Assembly (NCBI GenBank): GCA_964247055.1
Contig: OZ176054.1
Coordinates: 6,138,001 to 6,202,000 of the forward strand
Length of the DNA stretch: 64,000 bases
Direction of reading: 5' to 3'
Source of the DNA: Paragordius varius
Taxonomy: Eukaryota > Nematomorpha
Part shown: positions 13,301 to 24,221 of the stretch, one piece after another
Layout of the letters: every line of letters starts with the position of its first letter
How positions within the stretch are numbered: position 1 is the first letter of the stretch
Program-made: the position numbers and the translations under genes
Notes under the pieces: generated by a model
The model's database searches: none
What the model saw: the letters and a program-made list of their open reading frames with translations, nothing else
Told to the model about the DNA's origin: nothing

Positions 13301-15768
13301 TAGCAGACGCTAACAAATGCATAGTGAGAAACGTGTTTTACTAATCAAAATTATGTCAACTCTCCAGCAAATATGATGACTAGCTTAGAAAGTATATTTT
13401 ATTTGGCAAATTTGGTACTCTGCTCATGCAATACATATTCCTTATCTATATCAAACGTCTTTGTGATATCGACACAACTATGTATAGAGCATGTTTGTGA
13501 CAACGAATTTTCTTAAACACATGATTAATGAAAAAATAGCTTATTGTCCCTCCTAGTCTCGGTCAACCTACAAACATAATGCAAATTAACATCAGTCACA
13601 TTTTAGCGATATATAAAGTCTTATTAACCCTATTTACTAGTGCACTACCCCAAGTGGCAAAATCAATTTTAGATTGCATAAATATCACTAGCGATTATAT
13701 AAGCATATGTTCCCCAATCAGTGGAAAATTAAGACCAATCATGGTGGATGTATTAATAGACTAAAATAAAATATGTACCTATTCTGCAAGTTCGTGTCTG
13801 GTAATAGAAGAAGACGGAGATGCGACAAAACTTAATATAAAATAAACCATAATTAGTTTAAAAATTGAGCATATTTAGAGGTTATATGTAGTCTAATAGT
13901 CCATAAGCACTGGACAGTGTAAAAGAATTGACTTTTTTAAAAAATGTAAGAACTTATGCGAATAAGATGGACATAACATCGACCGGTCAATAGATAAGTA
14001 TTATGTGATTACTAGAAGATTTTAGGATGATCATCAAAAATTTATAATCCAGCTTACGATTCGTGAAGATACCGGGTGGTAATGGAATGCGTTTAAACTT
14101 CATTTATAAAAGGTCTTTAGCAGGCTTCGATATCTCCTAAAATGGACTCTAAAAGTTATGGAGTTTTTACATATATATTCTTTTAGTTATTGTTCTATGC
14201 GGACGAATTATATATAATAACAGATTTTAAAGATTGCTTTAAGCCATTTGATAACATGAAACCGAATCGAAATCTGTTAATTTGATTTAACTATGGCATA
14301 TAGAGCACGACTTGTGTAAGCTGAGCTAAAATTTTTGTGAATTTGGTTATTTCGTTTGTCAAATCAGGAAGTGCGCGTGTTTCTACTCAAACAAAACACG
14401 GAAAATCTCATCGTTGGCGGTATTATTGTTTAGCTCTCGACCAAATTTTACAAAAGCTGAAACTAAATTTTTTAAGCCCTAAGAATCCAATGTACCTTAG
14501 TTTGTATGACCCCATTCCCCAAGGCATACCCGCAAGGCTCAGTTATTTGTTAGGCGGTATTACTGAGGAGGTCTTTCGAAACAAAATCCATTTTGAAGTA
14601 ACGATACACAAATTAACAGCTAAGAGAGATATGCTGTCATTAGCGTTAGCAATATCATCGTCTGGCTTGAATGCGATGGTTCGCCAATAACGCTATAATG
14701 AAACAAACCTCCTAGACCAAACCAGTGCATATAAAAAGATGTGACAATCGATGCGCATATTTTTGTAGCGTTTGTCGGTTTGAGTGAGACAAAGCAGGAA
14801 TCGGTCAAGAATTGAAATTAGGGAACCGTTAGAGTCAAATAACAAAAATACTGGACTATGAGAAGCTACGGCAGTACTTTGAAAACTAACATGTTATTAA
14901 TCTTTCTAAATCTGTTTTTTTGCCTAGCAACGCATATTGATGTAGCATTGATATAGAATCTTTAGGGCCCCCCTGTTTTAAAGCGTGTAAAAGCGTAGAA
15001 AACAAGTAACGGTCATGCTCTATAGGGAGTAGCGATTACAAACCTGTTATGCACTTTTCTAGTTACCAGGATAGGTGTTAATATCTTCCTATCATTTTTT
15101 ACATTCATATTAAAAATAAAACGTTATGCTTACGTAAACCGTTTAAATGACTTATACAGTTAGCTGTTAAATATATCATACCTTTGTAAGATAAACTTGA
15201 TATCGTTAGAAACAAAGAAGAAGCGGAAAATTTATATGGTAATAACAGTAAGGAACAATGTATAGCAGATTTTAAATTCATTTTTTGGGCATTTTTCAAT
15301 ACTAAATTCGTTTGAGGTATAGGGTAAACATCTAAAATCTTAAAATTAATAATAAAAACTGGTTTATGCAAACGCCCCGCTACATAAAGAAATTTCCAGT
15401 TGTTCAAATCTTCTAAAAGTTTATTTTCCGATATCACACCATATTTAATTAACTTTGTAATTTAAAAAATAAACTTCATTCTCTATAGGTATATATGTTT
15501 TATATGTTATGCCAGACGCATAGTTTTGATAATATTGTTGAAATTCGGTCGGTAACACGTTAAAGTAACTGTAATGACCGGGATTAAGAATTTTATTTGT
15601 TGAATGCCATTGACTTGCATTTTTGGTCACAAAAATTAGATCTATCATCTAAATGCTTAAAAATTAATAAACTTTATTGCGTGCATTTCTAATAGCCGAA
15701 CCATATGAAAAAACCCAAACATTTTCTTTTGGAAAATGATTTACGATCCGTCGAAGAAGCTCCAACAT
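7305..15768 (-). CDS. TAMM41: TAMM41, mitochondrial CDP-diacylglycerol synthase
   Basis: Makes CDP-diacylglycerol from phosphatidic acid and CTP on the matrix side of the inner mitochondrial membrane, the first step to cardiolipin. Seven exons in transcription order: 15768-15673, 15648-15475, 15452-15182, 8737-8586, 7899-7826, 7762-7668 and 7372-7305. All phases agree and give 309 residues, close to the human protein. Matching blocks: RRIVNHFPKENVWVFSYGSA, MIDLIFVTKN (catalytic Asp block), LIKYGVISENKLLEDLNNW, YVAGRLHKP, SLSYKGDFRM, VNKIPNIVQKQ, LYTPLIKE, HHLMHLPSNL and the C-terminal RSSIQQTVKGFFSTG. Introns 1 and 2 are only 24 and 22 nt; after removing the 22-nt one, the flanking segment aligns with human with no gap. 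Intron 3 is 6,444 nt and holds nested transposons; intron 6 is mostly a MITE. The start ATG lies 82 bp from the UCHL5 ATG. An upstream coding exon is possible but not seen. Confidence 0.93.
7402..7636. repeat. MITE copy A (ATACCATTTACA ends) inside TAMM41 intron 6
   Basis: About 235 bp with terminal inverted repeats that start ATACCATTTACA and continue through CAAATTCACCCT. It shares its inner sequence with copy B at 25216-25469 in the opposite orientation. It makes up about 80 percent of the 295-nt TAMM41 intron 6; without it the intron would be about 60 nt. Confidence 0.8.
9113..9122 (+). repeat. Left target-site duplication of the twin-primed LINE
   Basis: ACCTATTGTA here is repeated exactly at 13121-13130 and brackets the whole LINE insertion. 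Confidence 0.8.
11815..12020 (+). repeat. Left arm of the Penelope-like inverted repeat
   Basis: Reverse complement of 12525-12730, differing only at one A-run length by eye. It begins ATAAAAATATGG and ends near TTTGTCATTG. Confidence 0.88.
12525..12730 (-). repeat. Right arm of the Penelope-like inverted repeat
   Basis: Mirror of 11815-12020, starting CAATGACAAATGG and ending CCATATTTTTAT. Confidence 0.88.
13121..13130 (+). repeat. Right target-site duplication of the twin-primed LINE
   Basis: ACCTATTGTA directly follows the LINE 3' end (AGCAACAACA) and matches 9113-9122. Confidence 0.8.
13131..15181. other. Rest of TAMM41 intron 3; unrecognised sequence with one 117-codon ORF
   Basis: About 2 kb of intron that is less AT-rich in places than its surroundings. 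The plus strand has an open frame at 14337-14690 (starts MNLVISFVKSGSARV, contains RLSYLLGGITEE) and a shorter one at 13579-13764. I recognise neither, and no splice or homology signal links them to a host gene. They may come from an unknown mobile element or be chance frames. Confidence 0.3.
15453..15474 (-). other. 22-nt micro-intron (TAMM41 intron 2)
   Basis: Begins GTTTATT and ends CAAAG on the minus strand. Removing it restores frame and joins PIENE to LIKYGVI, which matches human TAMM41 residue for residue in spacing. Confidence 0.85.
15649..15672 (-). other. 24-nt micro-intron (TAMM41 intron 1)
   Basis: Begins GTTTATT and ends TTTAG on the minus strand; it contains an in-frame stop if retained. 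Removing it joins AIRNARNK to MIDLIFVTKN, both conserved blocks. Confidence 0.8.
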
Positions 15769-15850
15769 CAATATAAAGCAAAACCATGTGGGAAAATTTA
15801 AATGTATATTAATACATTCATAAAATATTTTTGAATTTTACAACTTTGCC
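15769..15850. promoter_or_regulatory. Bidirectional promoter spacer between TAMM41 and UCHL5
   Basis: Only 82 bp separate the divergent start codons. The spacer must hold both 5' UTRs, and probably the shared core promoter unless upstream non-coding exons exist. No clear TATA box can be told apart from the general AT richness. Confidence 0.5.
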
Positions 15851-18050
15851 ATGGGTACTGAAACTGGGAAATGGTGTTTGATTGAAAGTGATCCAGGGGT
15901 ATTTACAGATCTTATTCGTGGTTATGGTATAGTTTAAAATTAATATTAGGTGTAAAAGGGGTCCAAGTCGAAGAACTTTGGAGCCTTGATGAAGATAGTT
16001 TTGACAAATTAAAGTACATTTTTATACAATTTAGACCTATTTTTGGATTAATCTTTTTATTTAAATGGAAACCTGAAATGAAAACCGATACTCAAATGGA
16101 AACTGTCGATAAAATATATTTTGCCAAACAGGTTAAAATTATACATAACATAAGGTAGTAGATAATGCATGTGCCACTCAAGCCATTTTAAATATATTGT
16201 TAAATTGTTCGTCAAATGACATTGATTTGGGGGAAACTTTGACAAATTTCAAGAGTTTTAGTGAAAACTTTTTACCTTCGGTAACTTTGATTTTAACCAG
16301 CACATGTAGCTTAAAGGTGTTTGTTTGACAAATTGCGATACAATAAGGAATGTCCATAATAGCTTTTCGAGGTAAGTGTAAATTGTAATTTAATGTTTTA
16401 AAAATAGTTTTTTAATATGTTCGTCTCATATAGTTTTTTTTGTTAAAAAACCGTATATTAAAATATTAAATATATTTTTAAACATAATGGAATGGCTAAT
16501 TTCCGTAATTTTAAAGGTATGGCAAAAATATTTTGCCTAAAAACTAAAGGATTTTAATAACTTGGTCCATTTTTTAGTTTAAATAGCTGTAAATTTCTCA
16601 AACTATTATTTTTGCATCCACTGGGTAAAATAATCGGTTCCACATGTGTTGTGAGATTTATTCATAGCATTATCTAATATTTTTTCCGCTAAAATATTTT
16701 CTATTCTTTGACTCTATATTGTTTTTGATGGGACGTCGTCTCCTAGATAAACGAAACTTAGATTAAACCGACCAATCATTTGTACAAAGATCTAAGGCGC
16801 ATAAAAATATGTATATCTTGCGCTATTTTTTTGTTAAAAATTTGATGTAATACACAATATAAAAAGATGGGAATAAAACTCTTAAACCGTTACATTTACT
16901 CTATTGAGCTACATTTAATAACATTAATCGGTTGTTCTTAAATATAAAACGGTTTATTAAATTATTAAAACAAATAGGATTTTTTAAGTGCGTTTTGTAT
17001 GCAGGCATCAAATTTTTGAAATGGATGATAAATTGTCGGAAGAAAAAGATGATGTATTCCATTTCACCTCATACATTCCATTTGATGGGCACATTTATGA
17101 GCTTGACGGTCTTAAAAATACCCCTCATCTTTTAGGTTGTTTTTATTAATTACATCATTATTATATATTTCTTTATTTTACATTTCTGTGTATGATCTTT
17201 ATAATTTAGGAAAGATAGAACCAAACGAGGATTGGATTAAAAAAATTCGCCCTATTATTGAAGAACGGATGAACAAGTAACTACTTTTTATAGACATATT
17301 TTCAATTTCTTTTTTTCTATTTTTTTGAAACTCAAGATACAGCAATAGCGAAATACATTTCAATTTAATGGCTATCGTTCCCGATTTAAAGCGTAAATAT
17401 GAAAAAGAATTGGAGGAATTAAAAACTTGCCATAATGTAATAATTATTTTTGATAATATATCAATTCATTTATTTAATATTTGATATAATTGGAAATAAA
17501 TAAATTTACTTAATTTTGTTCAATATACTTTTTAGTATAATTTTAAAAACAGACGTTTTAGCCATGGTATTGTAGTTATATATCTATTTTTAAATATAAA
17601 AGTTAGTTTGACTATTATGGTGTAAATTAAAAATTCCTTTAATAAAACTTTCAATAATTTTAAAGATTTAGGCATCAATAAATTGATCTTATATTATAAT
17701 TTTCATCCAATTTTTTCCGCTATTTAATTATATTTTAGGATATGGAAACTGATGAGAATCAAGCTCATATAACTCATCTCCAAATGCTCATTGCAGAAGA
17801 AAATGAAAAAATGCAAAGATATCAGGTACAAAAAATTTTATAAAGCTTTTAAAAATTTTAAATATAAAATATTTTTTATTTCATTTGTTAATTCAACTAA
17901 AACGAACTTATATAATATTAGATTGAAAATCAGCGACGAAAACATAATTACATACCATTTATAATGGAGTATTTGAAGATTTTGGGTATGGAAGGCAAAC
18001 TTGGTCCAATTACTAAGGCTGTTGCCAAATATATCTCCCAAAAATCATAA
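15851..18050 (+). CDS. UCHL5: UCHL5/UCH37 ubiquitin C-terminal hydrolase
   Basis: Proteasome (via RPN13) and INO80-associated deubiquitinase. Ten exons: 15851-15926, 15950-16013, 16035-16131, 16155-16280, 16310-16371, 17005-17135, 17210-17276, 17337-17436, 17739-17825 and 17922-18050. All phases agree; 312 residues against 329 in human. The catalytic set is complete: Gln79 (FAKQ), Cys85 (NACATQA), His161 (VFHF) and Asp176 (YELDG), each offset by three from human. The C-terminal ULD tail is present ([19 protein letters not shown]), which in the family binds RPN13. Introns 1-4 are 23, 21, 23 and 29 nt; later introns are 633, 74, 60, 302 and 96 nt. The start ATG gives [20 protein letters not shown], matching the family N-terminus. 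The reading is complete and shows no damage. Confidence 0.96.
15927..16309 (+). other. Four micro-introns of UCHL5 (23, 21, 23 and 29 nt)
   Basis: Introns at 15927-15949, 16014-16034, 16132-16154 and 16281-16309. All start GT (GTATAG, GTACAT, GTTAAA, GTAACT) and end AG. The exons between them encode uninterrupted family blocks ([60 protein letters not shown]). The fourth has an inner CAG, but only the later TAG acceptor keeps the frame. Confidence 0.9.
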
Positions 18051-21000
18051 ACTTCCTTCCACACAAAATTCTATTATAATTATTATACTATTTTTTTAAA
18101 AAATAATTTAGATATGCTCTTTAAACAAAAGTCACAATGGCAATTTACAGCGGAGATGTATAGTCTAATATATAGCAATTATATTTTGTCTTGATTAAAA
18201 CAAACATAGGTTATTAAATATTCGCGAATTTCATAAATTGTTGGACAAGCGGTGGAAAAAAATAGCTACGCTGGTTGCATTGAAAAAAATGTCATATCAA
18301 TGCTAATTCATTTAATTTTTTCTGGTTGTTGCATTTAAAATTGGAAGATTTACCCAGATTCTACAATTTAAAAAAATTAAGAATCAAAATTTATTAAAAA
18401 AATTTAGTCTAGTTATCTACGGTTTTCGTCTAAATTTTGGTGGATTATTAAATAGCTATAAAAAGATAATTTATACCATAAAGAATCCTTAGTTTATACG
18501 AAAATTTATTTAAGGTAAAATATGATATATATATAATTTATCAACCTTAAAACATAACTAGGAATAAATCTGAATAAATATTGATATTAAAAAATAAAAG
18601 TCATTTGTTTTTGTATGATTTATTAGATACTTGATTTTTTATAACTGAAAAATGTTGTATTTGGAATTTTTTCGAATTTTTTGCGGGTGGCAAAAACATT
18701 TTTAAGAGATGCATGGGGCTCGTAGAGCGTTTGAACACCCTTGCTTTAGATGAATATATTGTAATATTTTTTATAGTTATTTGATACTTTAAATAAAATA
18801 GTTGGCTAAAGCGGTATAACCTTATTGCAGTCAAGCCAAAGTAAAAAATCTAGCGATCATCATTGAACAAAAGTGAAATACAGAAGGGATAGTGAGCTTT
18901 AGATGAACAGTCGGTGTTTCCATTTAAATAATAGTAAATTGTGATTAAAAGAAATCGCTCCTGTTATGTTCTCATGAATAATTATTTTTATACTATATTC
19001 CGAAAAATCAATTTGAATGGAACGATTAATATAGAAAGTGTTTTTATATTTTAAGGCGTTTACAAACGTTTCCACTATAGTACACTTTAACAAAATTTTT
19101 CCAAAATTAAATAATCAAAGTATGCGTTATTTGAAAAAAACTTTTTGGATGATATTTTCTATCATGTATTAATTATATATTGTGCAACCTCATTTTTTCG
19201 TTTATTTTGCAAAACTAGCCTATTTTATGGGGCTCCAGAAATTTGAGTCCTTCGAAGCTACCTATATTATATTTGATATAAATTTGATTTTGCATTTTAA
19301 ATATAGCTTTTGATATATTTTCATGATTTTAGCTTGAAAAGCATAATATGCGCTAATGCCATTTTCCATATGCAGCATTTACCACAAAAGTGCGTATGAT
19401 TTTCTTAAAATACTCGTAAGCTCCGAAAGCAAAAGCACCATGATAATCCTGTTACTTTTATAATTCCTCAGGAGGATATTTCCTTATTTTCCTGGTTTTG
19501 TGCGCTATGTAATTATATCTAAGCAATCGTTCAAAAATTATTCTAATAATTAAGGGCCATGAAATGCTTTTAGGCCCGCGGTTATAGTATCATTGCATTG
19601 CATGAGTCACATCATAATTAAAATATATCTTTGAAATGTATGGAGGAAATAATTCAAAATTGCCATTCCTTTGTCTGGCTGATGCAGGTAATAATATTAA
19701 ACAGCAAAATTAACGAGTTGTTCGTGTAGGCGAAATCTTAACTCCAACCAAAAAACCAAAAATACGAAAATTTTACTAACCGATGTGAACTAAAAATATT
19801 GGTAGGCAGGATTATAATAATGGATAAGGTAAAATGGTTTATTTGTGTCATTTAATAATTCTAATTAATTCACCATGTTTAATAATTTATGAAAAAGGTG
19901 TTGAATAATCCTTATAGTTTTTGTTCTAATAAGCTCCGCAGTATAGTTGGATCCAAAAATGCAGTATGTGAGGCAATGAAAATGCAAAAAAACACTATAA
20001 AAACCCGTTTCAAGTGTTATGATTTAATTTAAATCCAATTTTACCCTCCACTATTTTAAAAACTTTTTACAGAAATGTTTCAGTTATTTATAGTATGAGT
20101 AATACATTGCTATAAAGTTATAATTATTGCCAAAAAGTAAAGAAAACAAAAGGCAGTATAATTGGCTAATAATAGTAAAAAGTGAAAAAATAACTATAAG
20201 CACTGCCCTTTGTTGTATTTACTATTTGGCAATAATTAATAACTTTCTAGCAATGTATACTTACTCGTACTGTATTTATCTATTCAAATATAGCGCTTAA
20301 TAGGAAATTATAACCAAACATACAACCATTTCAATTTATAATAGAAGCGGAAAGAGATGTAATTTGTCGATTGTTTGATGTTTAAGAGATTTGATATAAT
20401 TTTTGTTGGATATTGTTTAATATTAATTTATATAAATGCTTTATAGTGACAAAGGGCTAAACTTATAATTTAACGAAATTGGATAATTGTTCCAACCCAT
20501 GTTTAAGTGCAAACAGAACTTCCGAAAGTTGATGAACACACAACCTTGCAGACAATATTTGTTCATTTTAAACCGATGTATTTATTCTTGACAAAAACCG
20601 ATTTCTAAACACATACAAATAAAAGAGGTTTTAAGGAAATTCCTTTATTAATGTCCGTTTATTTATACCAGTAATATATTTTGTTTTTCAAAATATAATC
20701 TGTTTAATTTTCTCGCATGTTAAAACAAATTGACTTTATAAAATATACTTTGAATATTCTAATAGTACCTATTTGGGTTCATATTTACATTAAAAAAAAA
20801 TTTTACCCACCTCAGGACATTTTAGTATATATGAAAAAAAAACATTTCCTTTACAGAGATATAACAGTAAAATTACTACAAAAAATATTTTTTACGCTAT
20901 TTATTTCACACAAACAAAATTGAATGTAAAAATTTTCATCCATTCATTGACTTTTGTTGACGTTAATGCATTTTTGACAAGGAATGATGAGTTATGTCTT

Positions 21001-21773
21001 TTTTAAGTTACATGGATTTCGTCCAAAAACATAATTTTTATTTTTTTCTCTGTTCTAACCTTTTTCAAAACATTAGTTTTGGTATACACATGATCATTTC
21101 TAAAAATATATTTTTTTTAACTTTAATTAATGAATTATTAATGTACGTAATTATGATATTCCAGCCATAAATATTTCAAATTGGCATGTTTAAACTATCC
21201 TATATTGTTGATCATTCCCATATATATATATATATATATACATATTTATTTAATGTGCAAAAAAATGCAAATTTGCGCAATGATTAGTGATTATTAATCA
21301 ATTTTCACAAAAAAATTATTTTATTTTAAAATATTGTTAATATTTGGCAAGGACAGTTAAATAATCTCCCATATGTTAGCATTTAAATTGAAATATTTAA
21401 CGCTAATTTCTATTTAATCGCTTGTTGTTGGTTATCGGTTTATAATTTATTGATATCGGTCACACAAAGTTGGAAAAAAACATTTATTACCAACGCTATC
21501 GATATCATTGTTAAAAAGTTCAAGTTCAAGATTGTGTTGTATTACATTCCAGTACCAATTTTTTTATAGCCTCTTTATATACATATATCGTTTCGATCCA
21601 TAAAAATAGATCTAACGATTGTAATCGAGAATATATATTTATATCTACTTACCATATACATTGCGCTTTTAACTTAATATCCCAATTTGTTATATATATA
21701 TATATATATATCGTGGACAAAAGAATTATTTCTTTGGTGCAAAATTTTATTATATACCATCCATTCTTTTGTA
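18051..21773. other. Intergenic region between UCHL5 and fascin
   Basis: About 3.7 kb of AT-rich DNA with only short unsupported frames. It contains the foldback repeat at 20089-20273 and TA dinucleotide runs near 21222-21242 and 21692-21711. I see no gene. Confidence 0.6.
20089..20273. repeat. Foldback MITE-like inverted repeat
   Basis: Two arms of about 70 bp (20091-20157 and 20205-20270) are near reverse complements: the left arm has TACATTGCTATAAAGTTA and GCCAAAAAGTAAA, the right arm their complements, around a ~45-bp centre. Inside the arms are GGCAGT/ACTGCC motifs. Family unknown. Confidence 0.7.
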
Positions 21774-24168
21774 ATGCCTATCTTAGCCCGTCGCAAATCT
21801 TCAATTCCAGGGGGTCAGCATGGATTTCACAGTGGTGAAATTGGTCCGGTCGAAGAGGCCGGGGACAGTACATTCGATTACAGCAAAGAAGATGAGTATG
21901 AAAGCACGGCTTTAAAACATACCTGGATAGTGGGTTTGTGTTCGGGTTTAGGCAAATATTTAACGGCTGAAAATTTTGGTCACAAAATTAATATGACGGG
22001 TATAGCTATGAGAAAAAAACAGCAGTGGACCCTGATCCCTGAGTTTCGAGATGGTGTCTTTGCAAAACATGAATATTCCCCACAAACACAAACTCAAACG
22101 ATGACAACCGCTGCGAGTGATACAAAAAGCGGGGAAAATGCACATGGTTATTATCCTATCGTTTACATAAGATCGCCAGTTAATCGATTTTTGACCTTAG
22201 ATAAATTTGGAAATGTGACTTGTGAAACCGAAAAAATGGGTGAAAGTCAAAGATTTGCCTTAATTAATACGGATGACATTTTCCCAACCACGGGTGAGAA
22301 AGAAAATAAACATGGTAATGCATCTCAAACCTGGGGTCCTTGCCTTATTTATAATATAAAACATGCATATTTTCTATCCTCTCATTGTGTTGATAATGGA
22401 CTCCAAGGTTTCAACAAACCTGACACGGCTCGGGCAGGTGATTTTTGGAGCTGTCATTTACATATACATCCACCTCATATAAATATCATGCATGTGCATA
22501 GACAAAAATTTATAAGATATTTGAGGGATATGGATTGTGTTAATTTGTTAGATAGTGGTTTACCTTGGGGTCTTGAGGCCTTATTCACGATCGACAGAGT
22601 ACCCTATTATAGTGAAAATGTAATAACAACACATTCATCAAAAGAAGTTTCGTTAAAACCGTCGAACCAACAATCCCCGAATTCACTGCAACAAAATCGC
22701 AAAGGATCCAGTCCTAAAATAAGTGGGGCCCATCTAATAATCCCAATTAATAGTGAACCTTTACCTACCCGGTATTGTATTCGAACTTCGAATGGGAGTT
22801 TAGTTACTTCTACTGGGAAATGCATAAAACCTAAAACAACATCATCATCATCATCATTGAATGTGTTAAACAAAAATGGTATTAATAATATTCCAACAAA
22901 TGCTCTCTTTACCATACACTTTTCCCAAGGTTATTTAGCCTTCAAAGATGACACGGGTAAATATTTAACATCTATCGGCAATGAAGGCCATGTGAAATGC
23001 AAAAAATCAACTCTAGAGAAAGAAGAATTATGGACTATTGTTGGAACTAAACCCCAAATAAACTTAAAAGGATGGAATGATAAATATGTAACGACCCAAA
23101 AAGGTACAAATTTATTTTAAACACTTATTATACAGTAAAAATTATAATTAAAAACATAAACACACATTTTTAAAAGACAGCCATACTTGTTGAAACGTCT
23201 ATATTTTTTACATAAACTATTTAGACACAAATTTAAAATATGCATTGTGTGTGTGTGTTATTAATTATGAATATACAGCAATTCCTTTATCTGGAATTGT
23301 AAACGTTAAGTTATTCAAAAAAACAAATTTAAATGGTTGCCTTTTCATATAAAAATCTTGTCTTTATAATTTACGTTTTATCTAAATTTCAATTTTTACT
23401 ATAATAAAATTTTTTGTGATTTTTATGATTGATTTACTTATTGATTCTGAAAAGGTATGGACATATCAGTAAATCAAGATGAAATCACAAACTTTGAGAC
23501 ATTCCAATTGGAAAATGACGACAATGGTAAATATTGGCGGTTTAAAACAGTGGCAGACAAGTTTTGGGGATTAGGAGAAAACAATGCAATCCATTGTATG
23601 GATGATAGGTATAATAATTAACTAATTACATGCATGTTAGATAATGGTCGTGTGTTTTACCCCCTAATGTTTAATTTTTATAAACATAATTTGTTTAATC
23701 ATAAAAATTTCATCAAATAATATACCCTATTTCAAATCGATTTTTTTGTCCATTTATATATAATTTATAAGGGTTAAAGCTACCCGCATTTTCCACAAAA
23801 GTTTAAAACTGTAAAATTTTGATATAATGCATGCGATCCTTTTAAATTATCTTTATTTTCCTTAACTGCTAAAAAGTTTATAAAATTATATATAAACTCT
23901 GTTTTGAAACTGAAATGCTATTAATAGTGTCAAATAACATTTTTATAGAATGGATGCGCATGTATGGTTAAAGCACAGATAAGATAATTTTAATGGCATA
24001 AAAGCATATTAATACATTAATCGGTGATATTTTATGCATTAATACTAATTAATTTTTTGATCTGTAGTTCCAGCATACTAATCGCTAAACTTCGTTCCAT
24101 GACACTCGATACCAAGTTTTAATATTTATTAATCAATATAACCTAATTGACTTTATATCCCCACCAAT

Positions 24169-24221
<53 letters not shown>

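Noticed and set aside
15445-15673. TAMM41 as a pseudogene with frameshifts near 15650 and 15460
   Set aside because: Both breaks coincide with GT...AG segments of 24 and 22 nt whose removal restores perfect alignment, and the same pattern recurs in UCHL5 and SAP30BP next door. All other exons are intact.
18601-18834. Minus-strand 77-codon ORF in the UCHL5-fascin gap
   Set aside because: No family resemblance, no splice partner and AT-driven composition; perhaps an old transposon scrap (GATGCATGGGGCTCG), not a gene.
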